Shown here: in pieces, positions 1-6,514 of the stretch
Layout of the letters: the number at the start of each line of letters is the position of its first letter
Numbering within the stretch: the first letter of the stretch is position 1
DNA from: an uncultured Bacteroidota bacterium
Lineage (GTDB): Bacteria > Bacteroidota > Bacteroidia > B-17B0 > Aurantibacillaceae
Length of the DNA stretch: 8,941 nt
Assembly (NCBI GenBank): GCA_937868675.1
Contig: CALMNJ010000243.1
Location: forward strand, 1 to 8,941
Reading direction: 5' to 3'
Notes under the pieces: generated by a model
Seen by the model: only the letters and a program-made list of their open reading frames with translations
Databases searched by the model: none
Told to the model about the DNA's origin: nothing
Made by a program: the position numbers and the translations under genes

Positions 1-287
1 AGCTCATGGAAAGCCTCATTAAGGCGCCTGATCTTATCATATATCTGCGGGCCAGCGTTCCAACCCTGGTAAAACAAATTCAAAAAAGAGGGCGTGATTA
101 TGAAAACAGTATTCGCCTCGACTACCTTAAGCGCCTCAACGAGCGCTACGAGGCCTGGCACTCGTCTTACGAAGCTGGTAAAATAGTGGTTGTTGACGTG
201 GATGATATTAACTTCAGTGAAAGCAAGGAGGACCTGGGCAAGGTCATCCGGATAATAGATGCTGAGCTAAACGGATTATTTAAATAG
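1..287 (+). CDS. Deoxynucleoside kinase, C-terminal part (cut by the window edge)
   Basis: This is the 3' end of a gene that begins upstream of the window; the frame is open to the left edge, so the ATG at 6 is an internal methionine and not a start. The visible 93 residues resemble the C-terminal half of the dNK/Dck/Dgk family of deoxynucleoside kinases, which phosphorylate deoxynucleosides to dNMPs with ATP in the cytoplasmic salvage pathway. Seen: a core strand PDLIIYLRAS (8-17 from the ATG), then the LID segment with basic and acidic residues RGRDYE (28-33), then a helix with YLKRLNERYEAW (40-51). The N-terminal P-loop and substrate-specificity residues lie outside the window, so deoxyadenosine, deoxyguanosine or another substrate cannot be told apart. 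The TAG stop shares its last base with the GTG start of the next gene. The family call is fairly sure; the substrate is unknown. Confidence 0.85.
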   Translation, partial: LMESLIKAPDLIIYLRASVPTLVKQIQKRGRDYENSIRLDYLKRLNERYEAWHSSYEAGKIVVVDVDDINFSESKEDLGKVIRIIDAELNGLFK

Positions 288-862
288 TGAGTACAACCGT
301 AAATAAAGACGCCGAATTTTTCGAGCAACGCTTCATCCAAAAAGTGGACCAGATTAAAGGCCTGGGGCAACTCATTCTGGCCTACGACGGGGTGCTAAAC
401 TCCGAAACCATTTCTAAGCTTGAAGGCGAAATAGAAGGCAAAATACTGGATATGACGCTACCAAAAACCGCCGTCAGAAAGGTATTTTTTATTTGTGTGG
501 AGGCCTTGCAAAATATGTTTATTCATGGTTACAGGGATGAAGCCGGAGCAAAACACAACTTCTTTATTTTATACGCTGCTGACGGAAAAATAAAAATGAT
601 AGGGGCAAACCTTATAAAAAACGGAGCGATAGAAAGGTTGCGCAAACACATTGAGCGTATTAACTCGTTTGACGACGCCGCCAACCTTAAAACCTATTAC
701 CTCGAACACCTCGAAAACAACGAAATAAGTAAAGAAGGTGGCGCAGGTCTTGGCTTTATAACCATTGCTATGAAAAGCGGCAATAAGCTCAGTATCAATT
801 TTGAAACCATTAATGATGACCGCTCCTTCTTTTTGATGGAGGTAACCATTAATACTGACTAG
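287..862 (+). CDS. SiaB-like (DUF6272) GHKL-type ATP-binding protein / putative protein kinase
   Basis: A 191-residue soluble protein with no signal peptide or membrane segment. It carries a GHKL-type ATP site: an N-box EALQNMFIH with E72, N76 and H80, and a glycine-rich lid GGAGLGF (151-157) followed by a hydrophobic helix. This spacing and the whole-length pattern match SiaB-family kinases. From the family: Pseudomonas SiaB phosphorylates the small regulator SiaC, a phosphatase (SiaA) reverses this, and SiaC controls a diguanylate cyclase. No SiaC- or SiaA-like gene is visible here, so its partner is unknown. GTG at 287 is the only reasonable start: an in-frame TAA lies two codons upstream (281-283) and the first internal Met is residue 56. 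The one-base overlap with the kinase gene before it suggests translational coupling. It could instead be an anti-sigma-factor-type switch kinase; the ATP-binding fold is more certain than the substrate. Confidence 0.75.
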   Translation: MSTTVNKDAEFFEQRFIQKVDQIKGLGQLILAYDGVLNSETISKLEGEIEGKILDMTLPKTAVRKVFFICVEALQNMFIHGYRDEAGAKHNFFILYAADGKIKMIGANLIKNGAIERLRKHIERINSFDDAANLKTYYLEHLENNEISKEGGAGLGFITIAMKSGNKLSINFETINDDRSFFLMEVTINTD

Positions 863-925
863 TGTTCAAAAAAAATCATCTGCCTTTTTTTCAGGCAATA
901 AGCATTTTACCTTTCCGTTTACATT

Positions 926-933
926 TACATTTG
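926..933 (+). promoter_or_regulatory. Candidate Bacteroidota -7 element TACATTTG for the glycosyltransferase unit
   Basis: The box TACATTTG is an exact match to the Bacteroidota sigma-A -7 consensus TAnnTTTG and lies in the 99-base gap before the glycosyltransferase, 28 bases from its ATG. A TTTT at 905-908, 17 bases upstream, is a three-of-four match to the -33 TTTG element. If used, the leader would be about 20 bases. The gap is AT-rich, so a chance match is possible. Confidence 0.45.
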
Positions 934-961
934 ATTATCCGATATAGCCATTCCATTTAAG

Positions 962-2137
962 ATGGATTCGCGCCCGCATATTTTGTTTGTCTCTTCCTGG
1001 TATCCCAACAAGAACAAGCCATTACATGGTATATTTAATTATTACTTTGCACAGGTGGCCGCGCTTCAAAACAAAGTAAGTGTTTTACATGTAAGCGCCG
1101 ATGCTTCCCAGCAGGCGGAAGCAGTGACCGAAGTAATAAATGAACCAGGATTGTTTACACTTCAGGTTTATTATAAAAAAGTTCAACACAACCTGCCAAT
1201 CATTTCAAACTGGCTCAGATTGCGCAAGTTGAAACAAGGCTACAAAAATGGTTTCGCACAATTGGTGGCAAAAAACGGCATGCCGTCGCTTATCCATCTT
1301 AATGTGGCCATACCTGCAGGAGTGGCTGTTCTTGAGCTCGCCCGGCAATACAAGATTCCTTACGTTCTCAACGAAAACTGGTCGGGGTATTGCCCCGAGG
1401 ATGGCAATTATAAAGGATTTTTTCTGAAACACTTCACGCGCCGCATTGTGAGGAATGCCAGGGTAATAATGCCCACAAGCCATTTTTTGAAAGAAGCCAT
1501 GATGAATCATGGGCTCAAAGGACATTACGAAGTGGTGCCCAATGTGGTTAATACCCGGGTGTTCATTCCGCAGGGCCATGAAACCGGGTCTAAAAAATTC
1601 ATCCACGTATCCTCCCTTACCAATCGCGAAAAAAACGTGAAGGGAATTATCAGGGCCTTTGCGGCGGCACTAAAACAAATTCCCGATCTGGAACTTGTAA
1701 TAGTGGGCGATGGCCCGGAACGTGAGGAGCTACAGATGTTTGCAAACGAATGCGTAGGAAAAGGAAAAATAGTTTTTAAAGGGCATCGCCATCGTGATGA
1801 TCTTGTGAATGACATAAATAACGCCTCATGCCTGGTCATGTTCAGTTATTTTGAAACCTTTTGCCTGGTGATTATGGAGGCTTTTGCCTGCGGAAAACCG
1901 GTAATAACCAGCAACGCGGGAGCCATTGCTGGTTACATGACAACGGATCTCGGAATCATGGTGGAAAAAAGAAATGAAATACAACTTACCCAGGCATTTA
2001 TTGATTTCGCCACCGCTAAAAAGAGGTTTGATCCGGTATCAATCCGAAATTTTGTGGAAGGCTACTGCAGTTATGAAAAAGTGTCGCAGCAACTTACGGC
2101 CATTTATGCCCGGGTAATTTCTGAATACAGAAAATAA
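962..2137 (+). CDS. GT4-family glycosyltransferase
   Basis: A 391-residue GT-B fold glycosyltransferase of family GT4, which transfers a sugar from a nucleotide donor to a growing glycan or lipid-linked acceptor at the cytoplasmic face of the inner membrane. Seen: an N-terminal beta strand and loop ILFVSSWYPNKNKPLHGIF (7-25), the linker motif VVPNVVNTRVF (191-201), the donor-domain strand and turn VIVGDGPE near residue 247, and the retaining-enzyme EX7E motif, E298 to E306, ending in EAFACGKPVI (306-315). Length is normal for the family. No signal peptide or membrane helix is visible. The ATG at 962 is chosen because it puts the first Rossmann strand at the expected N-terminal place; no clear Shine-Dalgarno precedes it. 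The flippase-like gene starts 7 bases after its stop, which suggests one transcript and a role in capsule, O-antigen or exopolysaccharide assembly. Donor, acceptor and linkage cannot be read from the sequence. Confidence 0.9.
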   Translation: MDSRPHILFVSSWYPNKNKPLHGIFNYYFAQVAALQNKVSVLHVSADASQQAEAVTEVINEPGLFTLQVYYKKVQHNLPIISNWLRLRKLKQGYKNGFAQLVAKNGMPSLIHLNVAIPAGVAVLELARQYKIPYVLNENWSGYCPEDGNYKGFFLKHFTRRIVRNARVIMPTSHFLKEAMMNHGLKGHYEVVPNVVNTRVFIPQGHETGSKKFIHVSSLTNREKNVKGIIRAFAAALKQIPDLELVIVGDGPEREELQMFANECVGKGKIVFKGHRHRDDLVNDINNASCLVMFSYFETFCLVIMEAFACGKPVITSNAGAIAGYMTTDLGIMVEKRNEIQLTQAFIDFATAKKRFDPVSIRNFVEGYCSYEKVSQQLTAIYARVISEYRK

Positions 2138-2144
2138 TAAGGTT

Positions 2145-3380
2145 TTGGTAAAGCACCTCATATCTTCCTTTTTTACCCGCGCAATTGTTGCGGGCATCAA
2201 CTTTGCCGCATTGCTTTTCAGCTCGCACTTTCTGGGCAGCGCGGTGGTGGGGCAGGTTAGCCTTTTGATACTGAACATTGCCATCATTCAAACCGTAAAC
2301 GAAATATACACAGGGTCTTCGCTGGCGTATTTTATTCCGCAAAGCCGCTTCAAAACCATCTATGCGCAGGGATCGTTGTTTGTATTATCGGGCTCAGCAA
2401 TTACAGGACTGGTTTTTTTATTGATTCGTGAAACAACGCTCCCTGATCTTATCCATCTTTTCCTGCTGTCAGTAATCATTAGCCTCAATGCGTTTCAGAA
2501 TATGATTCTTCTGATCTGGGAAAAAATATCCACGTATAATCTACTCCTCCTGTTTCAGCCGCTGCTGCTGCTGGTTACACTTCTTGTTTGTATTTTCATT
2601 TTCAAAAAACGCAGTTTTGATAGTTACCTGATTAGCCTGTATGTTTCGTTTGGCACCTTTGCAATGATTTCAGCTGCGTTTGTATGGAAATATCACCGTC
2701 GAAAAACCGGACAGACTAGCCCGGGTATTTACAACATTATACGAAACGGAATACAAAATCAGTTGGGTAATCTGGCCCATACGCTCAGCAACCGACTCAA
2801 CTACTATATCCTGGCGGTGCCTGCCCTGGTTGGTGTTTACGCCAGCTCAACATCGCTCATCGAATCACTCTGGATTATTAGCGCAGGTGTTTCGCCGCTG
2901 GTGCTTACACAGGCAGCCAATCGTCGCAACCCTCAGCAACTCGCCATCCGCACACTGGTGCTTGCGCGCTGGTGTTTTCTGGCGGCTTCGGCATGTGTGT
3001 TGGTAATCTGGTTGTTGCCCCAAAGTTTTTTTATTTACCTGCTTGGAAAAGACTTTACAGAAACAAAAACGGTAATGCTTCGATTATCACCAGGCGTGGT
3101 ACTTGTTGCGTTTTCGAGCATTATCAGCCATTATTTTTCCGGACAGGGAAAACAAAAAATTTTACTTTCTGCCAATTTAACCGGCTTACTCTTTACGTTA
3201 ATACTTGCATGGCCATTTATAAATACCTGGGGTATTTATGGTGCCTGTTATGCGGCTGCGTTGGCGTATGCAGCACAAGCTATTGTTTTAACAATCACTT
3301 TTTTTCGTGATAATAATTTACCATTTCGGAAACTGCTTTCGGATTGGAAGGGCCTTAAATTTATTAAAGATGAGGGCTAA
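2145..3380 (+). CDS. Polysaccharide biosynthesis membrane protein, probable Wzx-type flippase
   Basis: A 411-residue, very hydrophobic protein with about 12 predicted membrane helices, roughly at 9-30, 36-55, 76-95, 102-122, 131-153, 160-181, 219-237, 238-257, 271-292, 315-331, 337-359 and 363-387. Length and layout fit the oligosaccharide flippase/polysaccharide transport family of the MOP superfamily, which moves lipid-linked oligosaccharide across the inner membrane. The N-terminus (SSFFTRAIVAGINFAALLFSS) is the usual first helix of this family. The start is taken as TTG at 2145: an in-frame TAA lies at 2115-2117, the only other candidate in between is CTG at 2121, and the first internal Met is residue 120, which would delete four helices. 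A weak AGG lies at 2140-2142. The gene follows the glycosyltransferase by 7 bases and likely acts on a glycan that enzyme helps build. The transported substrate is unknown. Confidence 0.82.
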   Translation: MVKHLISSFFTRAIVAGINFAALLFSSHFLGSAVVGQVSLLILNIAIIQTVNEIYTGSSLAYFIPQSRFKTIYAQGSLFVLSGSAITGLVFLLIRETTLPDLIHLFLLSVIISLNAFQNMILLIWEKISTYNLLLLFQPLLLLVTLLVCIFIFKKRSFDSYLISLYVSFGTFAMISAAFVWKYHRRKTGQTSPGIYNIIRNGIQNQLGNLAHTLSNRLNYYILAVPALVGVYASSTSLIESLWIISAGVSPLVLTQAANRRNPQQLAIRTLVLARWCFLAASACVLVIWLLPQSFFIYLLGKDFTETKTVMLRLSPGVVLVAFSSIISHYFSGQGKQKILLSANLTGLLFTLILAWPFINTWGIYGACYAAALAYAAQAIVLTITFFRDNNLPFRKLLSDWKGLKFIKDEG

Positions 3381-3397
3381 TCCCTCAAACCTCGTGC

Positions 3398-3427
3398 TTT
3401 CGGCGAGCATAATTTTCCGCATATTTG
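3398..3427 (+). promoter_or_regulatory. Candidate promoter for the mnmH-selD unit
   Basis: In the 56-base gap before mnmH, TTTC (3398-3401, three of four for the -33 TTTG) is followed after 18 bases by CATATTTG (3420-3427, one mismatch to TAnnTTTG). This spacing is within the range known for Bacteroidota promoters. The -7 box ends only 9 bases before the ATG at 3437, so the transcript would have almost no leader. Confidence 0.45.
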
Positions 3428-3436
3428 CAGGAAGTC

Positions 3437-4483
3437 ATGCCGGTAAACAAGATAAATATCAGCGATTTTCTGGAGGCACATGAATCATGCCCCATACTTG
3501 ATGTGCGCAGCCCGGGTGAGTTCCAGCACGCCCACATTCCGGGAGCTTTGTCGTTTCCGCTTTTCAGTAACAACGAGCGTGCCGAGATTGGGACGGCATA
3601 TAAACAGGTGAGCCGCGAGTCTGCAATAAAAATAGGACTGGGTTATTTTGGGACGAATCTTGTTAAAATGGTGGAGGAGGCCGAGCGGATTGTTGCCGAA
3701 AAAAACAATGGCAGAAAGGAAATAAATGTACACTGCTGGCGGGGTGGTATGCGAAGTGCTGCCGTGGCCTGGCTTCTGGACTTATACGGTTTCAGGGTTA
3801 ATCTGCTGACGGGTGGTTATAAAGCGTTCAGACAAAATGCAATACGGGAGCTTGGCAACGAGTACAACCTTTGCGTTTTAGGAGGCTATACCGGCAGTAA
3901 CAAAACCGGAATTCTTCAGTCCATGCAGGCCAATCGTGCAGTGATTGACCTTGAGGCACTGGCCGGTCACAAAGGCTCAGCGTTTGGTAATCTTGATAAT
4001 ATACAGCAACCATCACAGGAGTTTTTTGAAAACCTCCTGGCGGCATCGCTTGTGAACTGCCGGAAAAAATATAACGAACAGGTAATCTGGCTTGAAGGCG
4101 AAAGCCAGCGGATTGGAAACATTAATACACCAAAGCTTTTTTCAGATAACATGAAAAAAAGCAAAATGATTTTTCTAAAAATTCCGTTTGAACAACGATT
4201 GGATTTTATCGTAAAAGAATATGGTAATTACTCCAAAGAAAAACTGATTGGCGCGATTATCCGGATTAAAAAAAGACTTGGCGGCCTTGAGACAAAAAAC
4301 GCGGTTAATTTTTTACTGGAGGATGATGTAAAGAGTTGTTTCGCAATTTTGTTGCGCTATTATGATAAGTATTACCTGCGCACTATTAACGATAACGAAT
4401 TTAAAAACCGCGAAATTATTGAAGTGCATTCCGACACTACCAATGCTTCCGAAAACCTTAAGCTCATTTTAAAACATGCCTGA
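3437..4483 (+). CDS. mnmH: tRNA 2-selenouridine synthase
   Basis: MnmH (SelU/YbbB) replaces sulfur by selenium in the wobble 2-thiouridine of certain tRNAs (Lys, Glu, Gln), using selenophosphate and passing through a geranylated intermediate. The 348-residue product shows the two expected domains. An N-terminal rhodanese domain (about 1-130) has ILDVRSPGEFQHAHIPGA and the active loop CWRGGMRS with Cys100, matching the essential Cys97 of the E. coli enzyme. A C-terminal P-loop domain (about 140-348) has GGYTGSNKT (149-157) and the conserved DLEALAGHKGSAFG stretch. The Walker A glycine before the lysine is Asn155 here, which is unusual. The ATG at 3437 is preferred over an in-frame TTG at 3425 because MPVNKINISDF fits the normal N-terminus and the TTG lies inside the promoter-like box. 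The 3' end overlaps selD by 8 bases, so the two are almost surely co-transcribed. Confidence 0.93.
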   Translation: MPVNKINISDFLEAHESCPILDVRSPGEFQHAHIPGALSFPLFSNNERAEIGTAYKQVSRESAIKIGLGYFGTNLVKMVEEAERIVAEKNNGRKEINVHCWRGGMRSAAVAWLLDLYGFRVNLLTGGYKAFRQNAIRELGNEYNLCVLGGYTGSNKTGILQSMQANRAVIDLEALAGHKGSAFGNLDNIQQPSQEFFENLLAASLVNCRKKYNEQVIWLEGESQRIGNINTPKLFSDNMKKSKMIFLKIPFEQRLDFIVKEYGNYSKEKLIGAIIRIKKRLGGLETKNAVNFLLEDDVKSCFAILLRYYDKYYLRTINDNEFKNREIIEVHSDTTNASENLKLILKHA

Positions 4484-5540
4484 AAAAACTGAGACAGTGG
4501 CACTCACAAAGTTTGCACATGGAGCCGGATGTGGTTGTAAAATTGCGCCACATGTGCTCAGCGAAATACTAAAAGGCGCCAACACAACACCAGCTTCTGA
4601 TAAACTACTTGTTGGCAACAGCAACAATGATGATGCGGCAGTGTATGATCTTGGAGATGGTAACGCGTTGATTAGTACAACCGATTTTTTCATGCCAATT
4701 GTTGACGACGCCTTTGACTTTGGTCGCGTGGCGGCTGCTAACGCCATTAGTGATGTGTATGCCATGGGCGGTAAACCGCTGCTTGCTCTGGCTATACTGG
4801 GTTGGCCGGTTGATAAATTGCCGGCCTCGCTCGCTTCCAGGGTTATGGATGGCGCACGCGCGGTGTGCTCGCTTGCCGGCATTCCGCTTGCCGGAGGCCA
4901 CAGTGTGGATACTCCGGAGCCTTTGTTTGGGCTGGCAGTGAATGGAATGGTCCCCACTAAAAACCTGAAACGAAACAGCACAGCAAAACCCGGCGATTTT
5001 ATTTTTCTTACCAGGCCACTCGGCACTGGTATACTTTCAACGGCCCAGAAAAGAGGGCTGGCCGAAAACGAGGATATAGATCGCCTTGTACAGCAAATGA
5101 CGACACTAAACAACATTGGGTTTGAGTTTGGAAAAATAAACGGAGTCAATGCCATGACAGATGTAACAGGATTTGGGTTGCTTGGTCATCTTGTAGAAAT
5201 GGCTCAGGGGAGCGAGCTAACGGCGGAGATCAGCTATAGTGCAGTTCCAAAAATAAAAGGCATTGATATTTATTTGAGACAAAACAGCATCCCGGATGCC
5301 ACCTACCGAAATTGGAATGCTTACAGCAAACTCACCGAGTTTGATACCGAAGTGGATGCGTTGCAGGCATTTCAGATTTTGCCCGATCCGCAAACCAACG
5401 GCGGATTGCTCATATCGGTGGCCGAAGATGCCGTTAGCAGTGTGGTTGAAACACTCAAAAATAATGCGCTTGCAGAGTTTACAATACCCATTGGTAGAAT
5501 GGTAACAGCCAGTGAGAAGCGTGTGAGGGTAAAAAAATAA
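4476..5540 (+). CDS. selD: Selenide, water dikinase (selenophosphate synthase)
   Basis: SelD makes selenophosphate, AMP and phosphate from selenide and ATP in the cytoplasm; selenophosphate is the selenium donor for MnmH and for selenocysteine synthesis. The 354-residue product can be lined up with E. coli SelD over its whole length. Seen: the flexible catalytic loop HGAGCGCK (15-22), with Cys19 and Lys22 matching E. coli Cys17 and Lys20; metal and ATP-binding acidic residues in NDDAAVYD (D53) and ISTTDFFMP (D70); LAGGHS; AMTDVTGFGLLGH; and DPQTNGGLL (304-312), where the usual Ser is Asn308. The catalytic position is Cys, not selenocysteine, so no UGA recoding is needed. The start ATG lies inside the last codons of mnmH, suggesting translational coupling and a shared job in tRNA selenation. 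The identification is very sure. Confidence 0.96.
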   Translation: MPEKTETVALTKFAHGAGCGCKIAPHVLSEILKGANTTPASDKLLVGNSNNDDAAVYDLGDGNALISTTDFFMPIVDDAFDFGRVAAANAISDVYAMGGKPLLALAILGWPVDKLPASLASRVMDGARAVCSLAGIPLAGGHSVDTPEPLFGLAVNGMVPTKNLKRNSTAKPGDFIFLTRPLGTGILSTAQKRGLAENEDIDRLVQQMTTLNNIGFEFGKINGVNAMTDVTGFGLLGHLVEMAQGSELTAEISYSAVPKIKGIDIYLRQNSIPDATYRNWNAYSKLTEFDTEVDALQAFQILPDPQTNGGLLISVAEDAVSSVVETLKNNALAEFTIPIGRMVTASEKRVRVKK

Positions 5541-5549
5541 TATTATGAT

Positions 5550-5557
5550 TATATTTG
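5550..5557 (+). promoter_or_regulatory. Candidate -7 element TATATTTG just before nadK
   Basis: An exact TAnnTTTG match lies in the 21-base gap between selD and nadK, ending 4 bases before the nadK ATG. No TTTG-like -33 element is visible 17-23 bases upstream. If it is a promoter, the message would start at or next to the ATG; otherwise nadK is read through from selD. The gap is AT-rich, so chance is a real alternative. Confidence 0.35.
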
Positions 5558-5561
5558 TTAT

Positions 5562-6440
5562 ATGACGATTGCAGTATATGGGCGTTCAACAAAGGATCAT
5601 ACCCTGTATGTAACGCAGATATACAAACTACTCAAAGCCGAAAAAGTAAGGCTCATTATCTATAAACCGTATTACGATTACCTGCAAAGTGCATTCGCGC
5701 TTAAACTTGATCTGGAAACATTTTCAGGATCGGACGACCTGATAAAACAGGCGGATTACCTGCTTTGTCTGGGTGGCGACGGCACCATGCTTGAAACACT
5801 CTCGCTGGTTCGTAAATCAGGAATTCCAATTCTGGGCGTCAATATGGGAAGGCTTGGATTTCTTTCTTCGGTGAATAAAGACGATCTTGAAAAAGCCCTT
5901 CAGCTCCTTCTTCAGGAAAAATTTACCCTCGATAAGCGTGAACTTATTAAAATGAAAGGCTGTGGCAATTGTTTTGGCGAGCTGAATTACGCACTCAATG
6001 AGTTTACCATTCATAAAAAGGATGGGAACAGCATGGTGAATATAGAAACCTATGTTGACGGTACGTACCTTAATACCTATTTTTCCGATGGGCTTATTGT
6101 TTCTTCACCAACCGGCTCAACGGCCTATTCGCTTAGTTGCGGAGGCCCTATAATGATGCCCGATTCTGACAATTTTATTATTACTCCAATTGCCCCTCAC
6201 AATCTTACGGTGCGTCCCATTGTGGTATCGAATAACCGTGAAATAAGTTTTAAAGTAAGCGGCCGTGGCGACGGCAAGTTTGTTGTTTCGCTCGACTCCC
6301 GCACGGCAACGGTAAATGCAGGAGTTGAAATAATCATCCGAAAGGCTCATTTCCGTCTCAACCTTGTCAATCTGGAAGGACAGCATTTCTTCAGTACCCT
6401 CCGCAACAAGCTCATGTGGGGGGTTGATAAAAGGCAGTAG
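5562..6440 (+). CDS. nadK: NAD kinase
   Basis: NadK phosphorylates NAD+ to NADP+ with ATP (or polyphosphate) in the cytoplasm and is the main source of NADP(H). The 292-residue product has normal length and all family motifs in order: the GGDGT loop (71-75) with catalytic Asp73 in LCLGGDGTMLE, NMGRLGFLS, the NE motif (N146-E147) in ALNEFTIHK, and the conserved SSPTGSTAYSLSCGGP stretch (181-196), followed by the PIAPHNLTVRPIV strand. The ATG at 5562 gives MTIAVYGRS, the usual first strand. It follows selD by 21 bases and may be in the same transcript or have its own promoter (see 5550). The job of this gene has no evident link to selenium metabolism, although selenide production uses reductant. 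No feature suggests damage. The identification is sure. Confidence 0.96.
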   Translation: MTIAVYGRSTKDHTLYVTQIYKLLKAEKVRLIIYKPYYDYLQSAFALKLDLETFSGSDDLIKQADYLLCLGGDGTMLETLSLVRKSGIPILGVNMGRLGFLSSVNKDDLEKALQLLLQEKFTLDKRELIKMKGCGNCFGELNYALNEFTIHKKDGNSMVNIETYVDGTYLNTYFSDGLIVSSPTGSTAYSLSCGGPIMMPDSDNFIITPIAPHNLTVRPIVVSNNREISFKVSGRGDGKFVVSLDSRTATVNAGVEIIIRKAHFRLNLVNLEGQHFFSTLRNKLMWGVDKRQ

Positions 6441-6501
6441 TTTTTCCCTCTCCTGCCGCAATGGTTCACCTCAATTCGTCCGGAATTAAGCCTTAAATCA
6501 C

Positions 6502-6509
6502 TATCTTTG
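6502..6509 (+). promoter_or_regulatory. Candidate -7 element TATCTTTG before the metalloprotease
   Basis: An exact TAnnTTTG match lies at the end of the 74-base gap after nadK and ends 5 bases before the ATG at 6515. A weak TTCG at 6475-6478, 23 bases upstream, is the only -33 candidate I see. If used, transcription would start at or very near the start codon, giving a leaderless or nearly leaderless mRNA. The gap holds no other clear element. Confidence 0.45.
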
Positions 6510-6514
6510 ATAAT

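Noticed and set aside
881..897. Small hairpin TGCCT...AGGCA after the SiaB-like gene, as a terminator
   Set aside because: The stem is only 5 bp with a 7-base loop of mostly T, it cannot be extended, and no T-run follows it.
2138..2147. TAAGGTTTTG before the flippase gene as a TAnnTTTG promoter
   Set aside because: The spacing inside the motif is wrong (three bases before a TTTTG), and the 7-base gap favours co-transcription with the glycosyltransferase.
3391..3407. Hairpin CTCG...CGAG in the gap before mnmH as a terminator or regulatory RNA
   Set aside because: The stem has about 4 bp, has no T-run after it, and overlaps the candidate promoter.
3425..3436. TTG at 3425 as the start of mnmH
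   Set aside because: It adds only four non-conserved residues and sits inside the promoter-like TTTG box; the ATG at 3437 fits the family N-terminus.
4530..4541. Possible in-frame UGA/selenocysteine at the SelD active site
   Set aside because: The codons read TGT and TGC (Cys) and the frame is open without recoding.
4469..5155. Long open frame (228 codons) on the - strand opposite selD
   Set aside because: It lies fully across a certain selD gene, its product is Ser/Pro-rich and resembles no family I know, and it mirrors the codon pattern of the + strand gene.
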